Positions 6,652-13,487 of a stretch of 33,830 bases of DNA are shown here, piece by piece (positions within the stretch are counted from its first letter, which is position 1; each line of letters starts with the position of its first letter). The stretch is from Pseudomonas sp. CAN1 (GTDB lineage Bacteria > Pseudomonadota > Gammaproteobacteria > Pseudomonadales > Pseudomonadaceae): contig NZ_JASMRU010000015.1 of the NCBI RefSeq assembly GCF_030462585.1, positions 110,495-144,324 of the forward strand, read 5' to 3'. Both the position numbers and the translations under genes were made by a program. The notes beneath the pieces were generated by a model. That model searched no databases and had not been told where the DNA came from. It saw nothing but the letters and a program-made list of their open reading frames with translations.

Positions 6652-8175
6652 TTACTGCACTTCCACCGCCAGGTTCTCGGCGATCTTCTTCTGCCAGATG
6701 GCCGGGCCGGTGATGTGCACCGACTCGCCATTGGTGTCGACCGCAACGGTCACCGGCATGTCCTTCACTTCGAACTCGTAGATCGCTTCCATGCCCAGTT
6801 CGGCGAAGGCCAGGACCTTGGACTTCTTGATCGCCTGGGCGACCAGGTAGGCGGCGCCGCCCACGGCCATCAGGTAGACGGCCTTGTTGTCCTTGATTGC
6901 CTCGATGGCGATCGGGCCGCGCTCGGACTTGCCGATCATGCCCAGCAGACCGGTGGTTTCGAGGATCTGGCGGGTGAACTTGTCCATGCGGGTCGCGGTG
7001 GTCGGGCCAGCCGGGCCAACCACTTCGTCACCGACCGGATCGACCGGGCCGACGTAGTAGATGAAGCGACCCTTGAGGTCCACCGGCAGCTCTTCGCCCT
7101 TGTTCAGCATGTCGACCATGCGCTTGTGCGCGGCGTCGCGGCCGGTGAGCATCTTGCCGTTGAGCAGGATGGTCTCGCCCGGTTTCCAGCTCTGCACTTC
7201 TTCCGGGGTGATGCTGTCGAGGTTGACGCGGCGCGCGGACGGGCCGGCTTCCCAGACGATTTCCGGGTAGGCGTCCAGCGACGGCGCTTCCAGTTCGGCC
7301 GGGCCCGAGCCGTCGAGCACGAAGTGCGCGTGGCGGGTGGCGGCGCAGTTGGGGATCATGCAGACCGGCAGGGAAGCTGCGTGGGTCGGGTAGTCCATGA
7401 TCTTCACGTCGAGCACGGTGGTCAGGCCGCCCAGGCCCTGGGCACCGATGCCCAGCTGGTTGACCTTCTCGAACAGTTCGAGGCGCATTTCCTCGATCTT
7501 GTTCTGCGGACCGCGGGCTTTCAGCTCGTGGATGTCGATCTCGTCCATCAGGACTTCCTTCGCCATCACCGCGGCCTTCTCGGCGGTACCGCCGATGCCG
7601 ATGCCGAGCATGCCCGGCGGGCACCAGCCGGCGCCCATGGTCGGGACGGTCTTCAGCACCCAGTCGACGATGGAGTCGGACGGGTTGAGCATGGCCATCT
7701 TCGACTTGTTCTCGGAGCCGCCGCCCTTGGCCGCGACGTCCACTTCCACGGTGTTGCCGGGGACGATGGAGTAGTGGATCACCGCCGGGGTGTTGTCCTT
7801 GGTGTTCTTACGCGCGCCGGCCGGGTCGGCCAGGATGGAGGCGCGCAGGACGTTCTCCGGAAGGTTGTAGGCGCGACGTACGCCTTCGTTGATCATGTCG
7901 TCGACGCTCATGGTGGCGCCGGCCCAGCTCACGTCCATGCCGACGCGGACGAACACGGTGACGATACCGGTGTCCTGGCAGATCGGGCGGTGACCGGTGG
8001 CGCACATGCGCGAGTTGATCAGGATCTGCGCCATCGAGTCCCGGGCAGCCGGCGATTCTTCGCGCAGGTAGGCCTCATGCATGGCCTGGATGAAATCAAC
8101 CGGGTGGTAGTAGGAGATGAACTGCAGGGCATCGGCGACGCTCTGGATCAGGTCGTCTTGCTTGATCACGGCCAT
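6652..8175 (-). CDS. fumA: Fumarate hydratase, class I (iron-sulfur)
   Basis: A 507-residue class I (4Fe-4S) fumarase, which interconverts fumarate and malate in the TCA cycle in the cytoplasm. Cysteines at about positions 66 (PICQDTG), 185 (GAGWCPPG) and 277 (MIPNCAATRH) have nearly the same spacing as the three cluster ligands of known class I fumarases. The N-terminal alpha domain and C-terminal beta domain (GPTTATRMD at roughly 390, and the C-terminal GGAAYL) are fused, so this is the single-chain form. The start codon at 8175 is preceded by AGAGGA. It is monocistronic, with a convergent gene and terminator at its 3' end and a divergent diguanylate cyclase gene at its 5' end. From memory the same pair (PA4333/PA4332) is found in P. 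aeruginosa. Such iron-dependent fumarases are often replaced by FumC under iron limitation. Confidence 0.97.
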   Translation of the reverse strand: MAVIKQDDLIQSVADALQFISYYHPVDFIQAMHEAYLREESPAARDSMAQILINSRMCATGHRPICQDTGIVTVFVRVGMDVSWAGATMSVDDMINEGVRRAYNLPENVLRASILADPAGARKNTKDNTPAVIHYSIVPGNTVEVDVAAKGGGSENKSKMAMLNPSDSIVDWVLKTVPTMGAGWCPPGMLGIGIGGTAEKAAVMAKEVLMDEIDIHELKARGPQNKIEEMRLELFEKVNQLGIGAQGLGGLTTVLDVKIMDYPTHAASLPVCMIPNCAATRHAHFVLDGSGPAELEAPSLDAYPEIVWEAGPSARRVNLDSITPEEVQSWKPGETILLNGKMLTGRDAAHKRMVDMLNKGEELPVDLKGRFIYYVGPVDPVGDEVVGPAGPTTATRMDKFTRQILETTGLLGMIGKSERGPIAIEAIKDNKAVYLMAVGGAAYLVAQAIKKSKVLAFAELGMEAIYEFEVKDMPVTVAVDTNGESVHITGPAIWQKKIAENLAVEVQ

Positions 8176-8231
8176 GGAGCACGGTCCTCTTCAGGCGGGG
8201 TAAGACAGGCTTCTAGCCTGTTACATCGGGG

Positions 8232-8256
8232 TTTCGCCGACACGGCTGCGGCGAAA
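8232..8256 (-). other. Hairpin in fumarase 5' leader
   Basis: TTTCGCCG (8232-8239) and CGGCGAAA (8249-8256) are perfect 8-base complements around a 9-base loop. They lie between the likely promoter and the fumarase ribosome site, so the fumarase mRNA leader would carry this stem. No known riboswitch or regulator site is recognised. Confidence 0.45.
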
Positions 8257-8267
8257 AAAGGCGCCAT

Positions 8268-8273
8268 AGTATA
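8268..8273 (-). promoter_or_regulatory. Probable -10 box of the fumarase promoter
   Basis: On the minus strand these bases read TATACT, five of six matches to the sigma70 -10 consensus, and would give a leader of about 85-90 bases. The -35 region is poor, which suggests an activator or an extended leader role. It rests on one hexamer only. Confidence 0.35.
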
Positions 8274-8438
8274 GCGCTGCGGCCGCTTGCCGCGCACTCG
8301 CCGGTGATCCGACCTTGGTCCCAGATAGCCCGCTGCTCTTCTAAAAGAGATCGCTGACCGCCCACATTCCGATCGGCTAGGCACTGGGGCGCTTTGATAG
8401 TAGAGTGAAGGCCAGGTGCCATTACGGGACGGAGCCCC

Positions 8439-9566
8439 ATGAGCACGCTGAAACCACCTCTGAAGCAACACGCCTTACAAAAACTACTCATCAGGCGATT
8501 CGGCATGGCCCTCGGGACCTATGCCCTGGCGCTTCTATTGCTGTGGTTGGCGGTGTTCGGCGAGTTCTACCGCGCCCCCGTCAGCTTCGCGCTGACCTGC
8601 ACCCTGCTGGTCGCCGGCAGCCAGCTGGTGTTCGCCTGGCTGTTCTTCAGCGGGCGCAACCAGCGCTTCAGCGACCCGAGCATGACCGAGCCGCAGGTGC
8701 TGGTGGCGCTGGTCTGGAACACCCTGTTCCTGGCCAATGTGGATACCGCGCGCGGCACGCTGATGGTGCTCTACGTGCTGATCCTGCTGTTCGGCGTGTT
8801 CCAGTTGCAGCCGCGGGTGTTCGCCCGCTGCGCCGCGCTGGCCTTCATCGCCTTCGCCGGGCTCAATCTCCACGAAGCCTTCCAGCAACGCCTGCAACTG
8901 CCGGCCCAGGCCGTCCTGCAACTGCTGGTACTGTTCATCGTGCTGACCTGGCTCAGCCTTTTTGCCGGCTATGTGCAGTCGCTGCGCCAACGCATGCGCC
9001 AGCGCCGCTATGCGCTGCAGGCGCACCAGGACACCCTGCGCGGCATGATGCGCCAGCTCGAAGACCTGGTGGCCACCGACGAACTCACCGGGCTGTTCAA
9101 CCGCCGGCACTTCATTCGTCTGGCTGGCCGCGCGCTGGAAGAGATGCACCCCGGCCAGCGCCACGGCCTGGCGCTGATCGACCTCGACCACTTCAAGCGC
9201 ATCAACGATGTCCACGGCCATGCCGCCGGTGACCGCGTGCTGCAGACCTTCGCCGCGGTGGCGCGGGCCTGCCTGCGCGAAGGCGACGTGCTGGCGCGCT
9301 ACGGTGGCGAGGAGTTCGTCCTGCTGCTGCCCAACGCCGACGCCGACCGCCTGACCACCTGCTGCGAACGCCTGCGGCTGGCCTATTCGGCGGCGGAACC
9401 GGTGGGGGTGAACATCGAGACCCTGAGCCTGTCGGCGGGGATGACCCTGCTCGACGCCAACGACGATCTCGACGAGGCCTTGCAACGGGCTGACCAGGCG
9501 CTCTACCGTGCGAAACGCAGCGGGCGTAACCGCTGCGATGCCGCATGGGAGTGGACGCGTGCCTGA
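8439..9566 (+). CDS. sadC: Membrane diguanylate cyclase (GGDEF), SadC position
   Basis: This 375-residue inner-membrane diguanylate cyclase makes cyclic di-GMP from two GTP. About six hydrophobic segments fill residues 22-180, followed by a short helical linker and a GGDEF domain from about 210. The active-site motif is GGEEF at 289-293, the substrate/metal motif DLDHFKRIND starts at 248, and the inhibitory I-site RxxD is Arg280-Asp283, so it should be catalytically competent and product-inhibited. It sits beside the fumarase gene and before a ferredoxin reductase, the place of sadC (PA4332) in P. aeruginosa. As I recall SadC is longer, so the name is positional and only moderately sure. The stop overlaps the next start by 8 bases, implying coupled translation. 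A PilZ receptor candidate is encoded at 16364. Confidence 0.93.
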   Translation: MSTLKPPLKQHALQKLLIRRFGMALGTYALALLLLWLAVFGEFYRAPVSFALTCTLLVAGSQLVFAWLFFSGRNQRFSDPSMTEPQVLVALVWNTLFLANVDTARGTLMVLYVLILLFGVFQLQPRVFARCAALAFIAFAGLNLHEAFQQRLQLPAQAVLQLLVLFIVLTWLSLFAGYVQSLRQRMRQRRYALQAHQDTLRGMMRQLEDLVATDELTGLFNRRHFIRLAGRALEEMHPGQRHGLALIDLDHFKRINDVHGHAAGDRVLQTFAAVARACLREGDVLARYGGEEFVLLLPNADADRLTTCCERLRLAYSAAEPVGVNIETLSLSAGMTLLDANDDLDEALQRADQALYRAKRSGRNRCDAAWEWTRA

Positions 9567-10497
9567 GATACAGGCCGGATCGCAACGCTTTTCGGTCAGC
9601 CCCGGAGTCAACCTGCTCGATGCCCTGCGCGGGGCCGGCATCGCCGTGCCCTACAGCTGCCGGGCCGGTAGTTGCCACGCCTGCCTGGTGCGCTGCGCCC
9701 GCGGCGAGGTACTGGATGCCTTGCCCGAGGCGCTGGACTCCGCGCGCCGTGCGGAAGGCTGGCGACTGTCCTGCCAGTGCCGGGTGATCGAAGACCTGGC
9801 GGTGGAAGCCTTCGACCCGCAGCGCGACGGCCTGCCCGCCACGGTCAGCGAACTGGACTGGCCGGCTCCGGACGTCCTGCGCCTGCGCCTGACGCCGCAA
9901 CGCCCGCTGCGCTACAGCGCCGGGCAGCACCTGATTCTCTGGAGCGCCGAAGGCGTCGCGCGGCCCTACTCACTGGCCAGTGTGCCGGGCCTCGATGCCT
10001 GGCTCGAAACCCACATCGACTGCCGCGAACCCGGCGCCTTCGCCGATTTCGCCCGCGGCCTGAAGGTCGGCGACGGCCTGCGCCTGGGCGAACTGCGCGG
10101 CGGCTCGCTGCACTACGATCCGGAATGGCACGAGCGGCCGCTGCTGCTGATGGCGTCCGGCACCGGCCTGGCACCGCTCTGGGGCGTGCTGCGCGAGGCG
10201 TTGCGCCAGCATCACAGCGGGCCGATCCGCGTCATTCACCAGGCCCATGACCACGCTGGCCATTACCTGGCCGAGCCCCTGCGAACCCTGGCTGCCAGCC
10301 ATCCCGAAGTGGAGGTAACGCTGATGACCACGGCCGAGTCGGCCGAGGTTTTGGCGCAACTCCGGCTTGTTTCCCGGCGAACCCTCGCCTTACTCTGCGG
10401 CCATCCCGCCAGCGTCGATGCCTTCGCCCGCCGCCTCTACCTCTGCGGCGTGCCCCGCAGCCAGACGCTGGCTGACCTGTTCCTGCCTCACGCCTGA
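9559..10497 (+). CDS. 2Fe-2S ferredoxin / NAD(P)H-flavin oxidoreductase
   Basis: A 312-residue electron-transfer flavoprotein reductase. The N-terminal plant-type 2Fe-2S ferredoxin domain has Cys34, Cys39, Cys42 (CRAGSCHAC) and Cys72 as ligands. The middle FAD-binding part contains RPYSLAS, and the C-terminal NAD(P) part contains SGTGLAPLWG and a CGHPASVDAF segment. This order (ferredoxin, FAD, NAD) is that of oxygenase reductase components and CDP-6-deoxyglucose-reductase-like proteins. The GTG at 9559 is preferred over the ATG at 9508: GGGAGTGGA lies just upstream at 9547-9555, and the ferredoxin fold starts there. That gives an 8-base overlap with the cyclase gene. No oxygenase component is nearby, so its electron acceptor is unknown. 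Confidence 0.9.
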   Translation: MPEIQAGSQRFSVSPGVNLLDALRGAGIAVPYSCRAGSCHACLVRCARGEVLDALPEALDSARRAEGWRLSCQCRVIEDLAVEAFDPQRDGLPATVSELDWPAPDVLRLRLTPQRPLRYSAGQHLILWSAEGVARPYSLASVPGLDAWLETHIDCREPGAFADFARGLKVGDGLRLGELRGGSLHYDPEWHERPLLLMASGTGLAPLWGVLREALRQHHSGPIRVIHQAHDHAGHYLAEPLRTLAASHPEVEVTLMTTAESAEVLAQLRLVSRRTLALLCGHPASVDAFARRLYLCGVPRSQTLADLFLPHA

Positions 10498-10534
10498 ACC
10501 GGTCTTCCCCCTTCAATAAGAACAAGGAATTGCC

Positions 10535-11308
10535 ATGAGCGAACAGATTCTCGTCGAGCGCGAAGAGGGCCTGCTGACCCTGCGCCTGAACCGTCCGGAC
10601 AAGATGAACGCGCTGACCCGCAGCATGTATGCCGGTCTCGCCGATGCCCTGGAAGCGGCGCAGGAGGATCGTTCGGTGCGCGTGGTGCTGATCACCGGTA
10701 ACGCCGAGTGCTTCACCAGCGGCAACGACATCGTCGACTTCCTCCAGGAGCCGCCGAGCGGCCCGGACAGCGCGGTGTTCCGCTTCATGCGCGCGCTGAT
10801 GGAATTCACCAAGCCGGTGGTCGCCGCCGTCGCCGGCCCGGCCGTGGGCATCGGCACCACGCTGCTGCTGCATTGCGACCAGGTCTTCATTGCCAAGGGC
10901 GCCAAGCTGAAGATGCCCTTCGTCAACCTGGGCCTGTGCCCGGAGTTCGGCTCCAGCTTCCTGGTGCCGCGCCTGGTCGGCCCGGTGAAGGCATCCAGCC
11001 TGCTGCTGCGCGGCGAAGGTTTCTCCGGCGAACAGGCCGTGAGCTACGGAATCGCCAACGAAGCCCTGGACGATGGCGCAGCGGCGCTGGCGAGAGCTCG
11101 TGAGGTCTGCCAGGCCTTCCAGCAACTGCCGCCAGCCGCCGTTGCGCTGAGCAAGTGCCTGCTGAAAGCGCCCTTCATCGAGGAACTGCGCCGTGTGGTA
11201 GCGGAAGAGGGCCAGCACTTCGTGCAGCGCCTGCACTCGCCGGAAGCCCATGAAGCACTGAGCGCCTTCACCCAGCGCCGCCAGCCGGATTTCTCCAAGT
11301 TCCTTTAA
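10535..11308 (+). CDS. Enoyl-CoA hydratase/isomerase (crotonase) family protein
   Basis: A 257-residue crotonase-superfamily enzyme acting on acyl-CoA thioesters. The first oxyanion-hole segment is ECFTSGNDIVDF (about 58-69) and the second is AGPAVGIGTTLLL (about 100-112). The acidic catalytic region reads LGLCPEFGSS, with Glu137. That PEFGSS pattern recalls the delta3,delta2-enoyl-CoA isomerase (PaaG/ECI2-like) branch more than a classical hydratase with two active-site glutamates, so isomerase activity is at least as likely. AAGGAA precedes the ATG at 10535, which lies 37 bases after the ferredoxin reductase stop. It is probably the third gene of the cyclase-reductase transcript. The last residues (RRQPDFSKFL) are typical of the family. 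Confidence 0.93.
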   Translation: MSEQILVEREEGLLTLRLNRPDKMNALTRSMYAGLADALEAAQEDRSVRVVLITGNAECFTSGNDIVDFLQEPPSGPDSAVFRFMRALMEFTKPVVAAVAGPAVGIGTTLLLHCDQVFIAKGAKLKMPFVNLGLCPEFGSSFLVPRLVGPVKASSLLLRGEGFSGEQAVSYGIANEALDDGAAALARAREVCQAFQQLPPAAVALSKCLLKAPFIEELRRVVAEEGQHFVQRLHSPEAHEALSAFTQRRQPDFSKFL

Positions 11309-11344
11309 GGCAAGCGCTCCTGCCAGCTGACGCCGAACCGTCTT

Positions 11345-11369
11345 CGTAGGAGCGGACCTTGTCCGCGAA
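11345..11369 (+). repeat. REP-like element, left arm of inverted pair 1
   Basis: The element starts CGTAGGAGCGGACC and ends TTGTCCGCGAA. It contains the inner dyad GCGGAC/GTCCGC and is the exact reverse complement of 11469-11493. This is a common Pseudomonas repetitive extragenic palindrome type; a near copy occurs at 33258-33280. Confidence 0.85.
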
Positions 11370-11468
11370 GTCCTGCTGCCCGTTCGGTGTTTCAGGATGT
11401 ACGCCGTGGTGCGTGCGAGCGTTTTGCCGAGGTGTTTCCCTGGAGGCACGGATTCTGCCGCGATGGAT

Positions 11469-11493
11469 TTCGCGGACAAGGTCCGCTCCTACG
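11469..11493 (-). repeat. REP-like element, right arm of inverted pair 1
   Basis: Exact 25-base reverse complement of 11345-11369, with 99 bases between the two arms. The pair could fold into one large cruciform or mRNA stem-loop, as in BIMEs, and is a possible site for RAYT-mediated mobilisation, although no RAYT gene is in the window. Confidence 0.85.
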
Positions 11494-11517
11494 GGAGATA
11501 CCTGCGCCGGGGACGAA

Positions 11518-11568
11518 GGTTGCCCACACAATCTGTGGAGCGCGCTGTGGATAAGCTCTGGGGCAACC
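11518..11568 (+). repeat. 51-bp repeat copy A with a DnaA-box match
   Basis: The ends are perfect inverted 8-mers (GGTTGCCC and GGGCAACC). Inside are TGTGGATAA at 11546-11554, which is the exact complement of the DnaA box TTATCCACA, and the related words TTGCCCACA and TGTGGA. Copy B at 11631-11681 has the same length and is identical at 43 of 51 positions. Confidence 0.75.
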
Positions 11569-11630
11569 CAGCTACCCCACGCCAACCGTGGGCTGCAGCG
11601 GATTGAGCGGTATTTGAGCGATGCCCGGCA

Positions 11631-11681
11631 GGTTGCCCACAGTAGATGTGGAAGGCGCTGTGGATAAGCTCTGGTGCCACC
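11631..11681 (+). repeat. 51-bp repeat copy B with a DnaA-box match
   Basis: Direct repeat of 11518-11568 with a start-to-start distance of 113 bases. The 20-base core starting GCGCTGTGGATAAG is identical, with TGTGGATAA at 11659-11667. The right end (GGTGCCACC) has lost perfect complementarity to the left end (GGTTGCCC). Confidence 0.75.
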
Positions 11682-11763
11682 GCTGCGAGCCACGAACGGC
11701 GGGGCTTGGCGCGAATTGGTCAAAGATCGACCAACTAACCGAAGCTCCCGACGGGGCGTTTTT

Positions 11764-11787
11764 CGTAGGAGCGAGCTTGCTCGCGAA
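11764..11787 (+). repeat. REP-like element, pair 2, intact copy
   Basis: It reads CGTAGGAGCGAGC then TTGCTCGCGAA, with the inner dyad GCGAGC/GCTCGC. It is the 'GAGCTTGCTCGC' variant of the element seen in pair 1. Confidence 0.8.
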
Positions 11788-11823
11788 CAAGCCCAGCCTC
11801 AGCGCTGCCGGCGAGCGTGGTTA

Positions 11824-11857
11824 GCGAGCAAGAACTAGGCGTCCCCCTCGCTCCTAC
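11824..11857 (-). repeat. REP-like element, pair 2, interrupted copy
   Basis: GCGAGCAAG (11824-11832) and CTCGCTCCTAC (11847-11857) would join into the exact reverse complement of the intact element, but 14 bases (AACTAGGCGTCCCC, 11833-11846) sit between them. This is either an insertion or a separate element subtype with a longer loop. Confidence 0.65.
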
Positions 11858-11882
11858 AGGTTCCGGCCCTCGCGACACAAAT

Positions 11883-11911
11883 AAAAAAGGCCGCCCGAGG
11901 GCGGCCTTTTT
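11883..11911. terminator. Intrinsic terminator (pykA side, bidirectional)
   Basis: GGCCGCCC (11889-11896) and GGGCGGCC (11899-11906) form a GC stem, flanked by an A tract (11883-11888) and a T tract (11907-11911). It stands 29 bases beyond the pykA stop on the minus strand and can also stop transcription coming from the plus-strand operon. Confidence 0.9.
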
Positions 11912-11939
11912 CGCTCAATAAAGAGCCTTCACAGCAGGA

Positions 11940-13391
11940 TCAGACCAGCAGGTCGCCCACGTGCAGCACCTTCATGGTGTTGGTGCCACCCTGGGCGGTG
12001 TAGCTGTCGCCCTTGGTCAGGATCACCCAGTCACCCTTGGTCACCACGCCACGCTGCAGCAGCGCGTCGACGGCTTCCTGGCTGACCCGCTCCGGCGGCA
12101 GGGCAGCCGGATCGAACGGGATGGTTTCCACGCCACGGAACAGTGCCACGCGGGCCTGGGTTTCGCGGTGCGGGGAGTAGGCGAAGATCGGTACCGAGGA
12201 ACGGATGCGCGACATGATCAGCGGGGTGTAGCCGCTTTCGGTCAGGCAGATGATCGCCTTGATGCCCGGGAAGTGGTTGGCGGTGTACATGGCCGCCAGG
12301 GCGATGCTTTCGTCGCAGCGTTCGAAGGTCTGGCCCAGGCGGTGGCTGGACTTCTTGGTGGTCGGGTGCTTCTCGGCGCCGGCGCAGATGCGTGCCATGG
12401 CCTTGACCGCTTCCACCGGGTATTCGCCAGCGGCGGATTCGGCCGAGAGCATCACGGCGTCGGTGTAGTCGAGCACGGCGTTGGCCACGTCGGAGACTTC
12501 CGCGCGGGTCGGCATCGGGTTGTGGATCATCGACTCCATCATCTGGGTCGCGGTGATCACCGCCTTGTTGTAGCGGCGCGCGTGCAGAATGATCTTCTTC
12601 TGGATGCCCACAAGCTCCGCATCGCCGATTTCCACGCCGAGGTCGCCACGGGCCACCATCACGGCGTCGCTGGCGCGGATCAGGCCGTCCAGGGCTTCGT
12701 CGTCGGCCACGGCTTCGGCGCGCTCGATCTTGGCCACCAGCCAGGCGGTACCGCCAGCTTCGGTGAGCAGGCGACGGGCGTATTCCATGTCCTTGGCGTC
12801 ACGCGGGAAGGACACGGCGACGTAGTCCAGGTCCATGCTCGCGGCCAGCTTGATGTCGGCCTTGTCCTTTTCGGTCAGGGCCGGCGCAGTGAGGCCGCCG
12901 CCACGGCGGTTGATGCCCTTGTGGTCGGACAGCGGGCCGCCGATCAGGACTTCGCAGACCAGCTCGTCCGCTTTCACTTCCTTGACCACCATGACCACGC
13001 GGCCGTCGTCCAGCAGCAGCTCGTCGCCCACGCCGCAGTCCTTCACCAGGTCCGGGTAGTCGATGCCGACCACCTGCTGGTTGCCTTCGGTGCGCGGGTG
13101 GCTGGTGGAGAAGCGGAAGGTGTCGCCGACGGCCAGTTCGATGCGCTTGCTGGCGAACTTGGCGATACGGATCTTCGGACCCTGCAGGTCGCCCAGCAGC
13201 GCCACGAAGCGGCCGTGCTTGGCGGCGATGTCGCGTACCAGCTGGGCGCGGGCGCGGTGTTCGTCGGGAGTGCCGTGGGAGAAGTTCAGGCGGGCGACGT
13301 CGATCCCGGCGAGGATCAGCTGTTCCAGTACTTCCGGGGAATTGCTGGCTGGGCCGAGGGTGGCGACGATCTTGGTGCGGCGAAGGGACAT
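11940..13391 (-). CDS. pykA: Pyruvate kinase
   Basis: A 483-residue pyruvate kinase, converting phosphoenolpyruvate and ADP to pyruvate and ATP, the last step of lower glycolysis/Entner-Doudoroff metabolism. Visible signatures are the N-terminal RRTKIVATLGPASN, the substrate loop RLNFSHG (about 35-41), the lysine/glutamate active-site region AKIERAEAV, the MVARGDLGVEIG metal-binding segment, and the TATQMMESM motif. The C-terminal allosteric domain ends in a segment (WVILTKGD, then GGTNTMKV) typical of PykA-type enzymes. AGGAG stands before the start codon at 13391. From memory this position corresponds to pykA (PA4329) in PAO1. It is followed by a clear terminator and appears to have its own promoter overlapping the end of the upstream stress-protein gene. 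Confidence 0.97.
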   Translation of the reverse strand: MSLRRTKIVATLGPASNSPEVLEQLILAGIDVARLNFSHGTPDEHRARAQLVRDIAAKHGRFVALLGDLQGPKIRIAKFASKRIELAVGDTFRFSTSHPRTEGNQQVVGIDYPDLVKDCGVGDELLLDDGRVVMVVKEVKADELVCEVLIGGPLSDHKGINRRGGGLTAPALTEKDKADIKLAASMDLDYVAVSFPRDAKDMEYARRLLTEAGGTAWLVAKIERAEAVADDEALDGLIRASDAVMVARGDLGVEIGDAELVGIQKKIILHARRYNKAVITATQMMESMIHNPMPTRAEVSDVANAVLDYTDAVMLSAESAAGEYPVEAVKAMARICAGAEKHPTTKKSSHRLGQTFERCDESIALAAMYTANHFPGIKAIICLTESGYTPLIMSRIRSSVPIFAYSPHRETQARVALFRGVETIPFDPAALPPERVSQEAVDALLQRGVVTKGDWVILTKGDSYTAQGGTNTMKVLHVGDLLV

Positions 13392-13458
13392 GCGGGACTC
13401 CTAGGGGAAAGCAGCGGTCAGGCCTTCCGCGGAGCGGGTCCGGGGCGGCCAGGGCGCC

Positions 13459-13487
13459 ATCTTACTCTCTTCAGGTGACTCTTTCAG
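13459..13487 (-). promoter_or_regulatory. Possible sigma70 promoter for pykA
   Basis: On the minus strand CTGAAA (13487-13482) and TAAGAT (13464-13459) are 17 bases apart, matching the consensus at four positions each. The -35 hexamer overlaps the stop codon of the universal stress protein gene. The leader would be about 60 bases. Confidence 0.35.

Larger units (their letters stand above)
11309..11939. other. 631-bp non-coding repeat island between the crotonase and pykA genes
   Basis: No credible gene lies here: short open frames exist but have no ribosome sites and run through the repeats. In order it holds a perfect inverted pair of 25-bp REP-like elements (11345-11369, 11469-11493), two 51-bp direct repeats each with a TGTGGATAA box (11518-11568, 11631-11681), a second REP-like pair of which one copy is interrupted (11764-11787, 11824-11857), and a terminator (11883-11911). 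The two flanking genes converge, which is the usual setting for REP/BIME clusters. Confidence 0.85.

Noticed and set aside
6715-8274. Plus-strand open frame of 519 codons opposite the fumarase gene
   Set aside because: Shadow frame; the fumarase on the minus strand is unambiguous and the product has no recognisable features.
11518-11681. Replication origin (oriC) at the DnaA-box repeats
   Set aside because: Only two perfect boxes, no AT-rich unwinding region, and no dnaA/dnaN/gidA/rpmH genes beside it. A titration site or a repeat family remains possible.
11359-11824. Short open frames in the repeat island (for example 11397-11606, 11621-11824)
   Set aside because: They run through REP and 51-bp repeats, lack ribosome sites, and have no plausible protein composition.
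11309-11939. CRISPR array
   Set aside because: Only two copies of a 51-bp repeat with 62 bases between them and 8 mismatches, and no cas genes.
11961-13478. Plus-strand open frame of 505 codons opposite pyruvate kinase
   Set aside because: Shadow frame of pykA, with His/Gly/Val-rich composition typical of antisense in high-GC genes.
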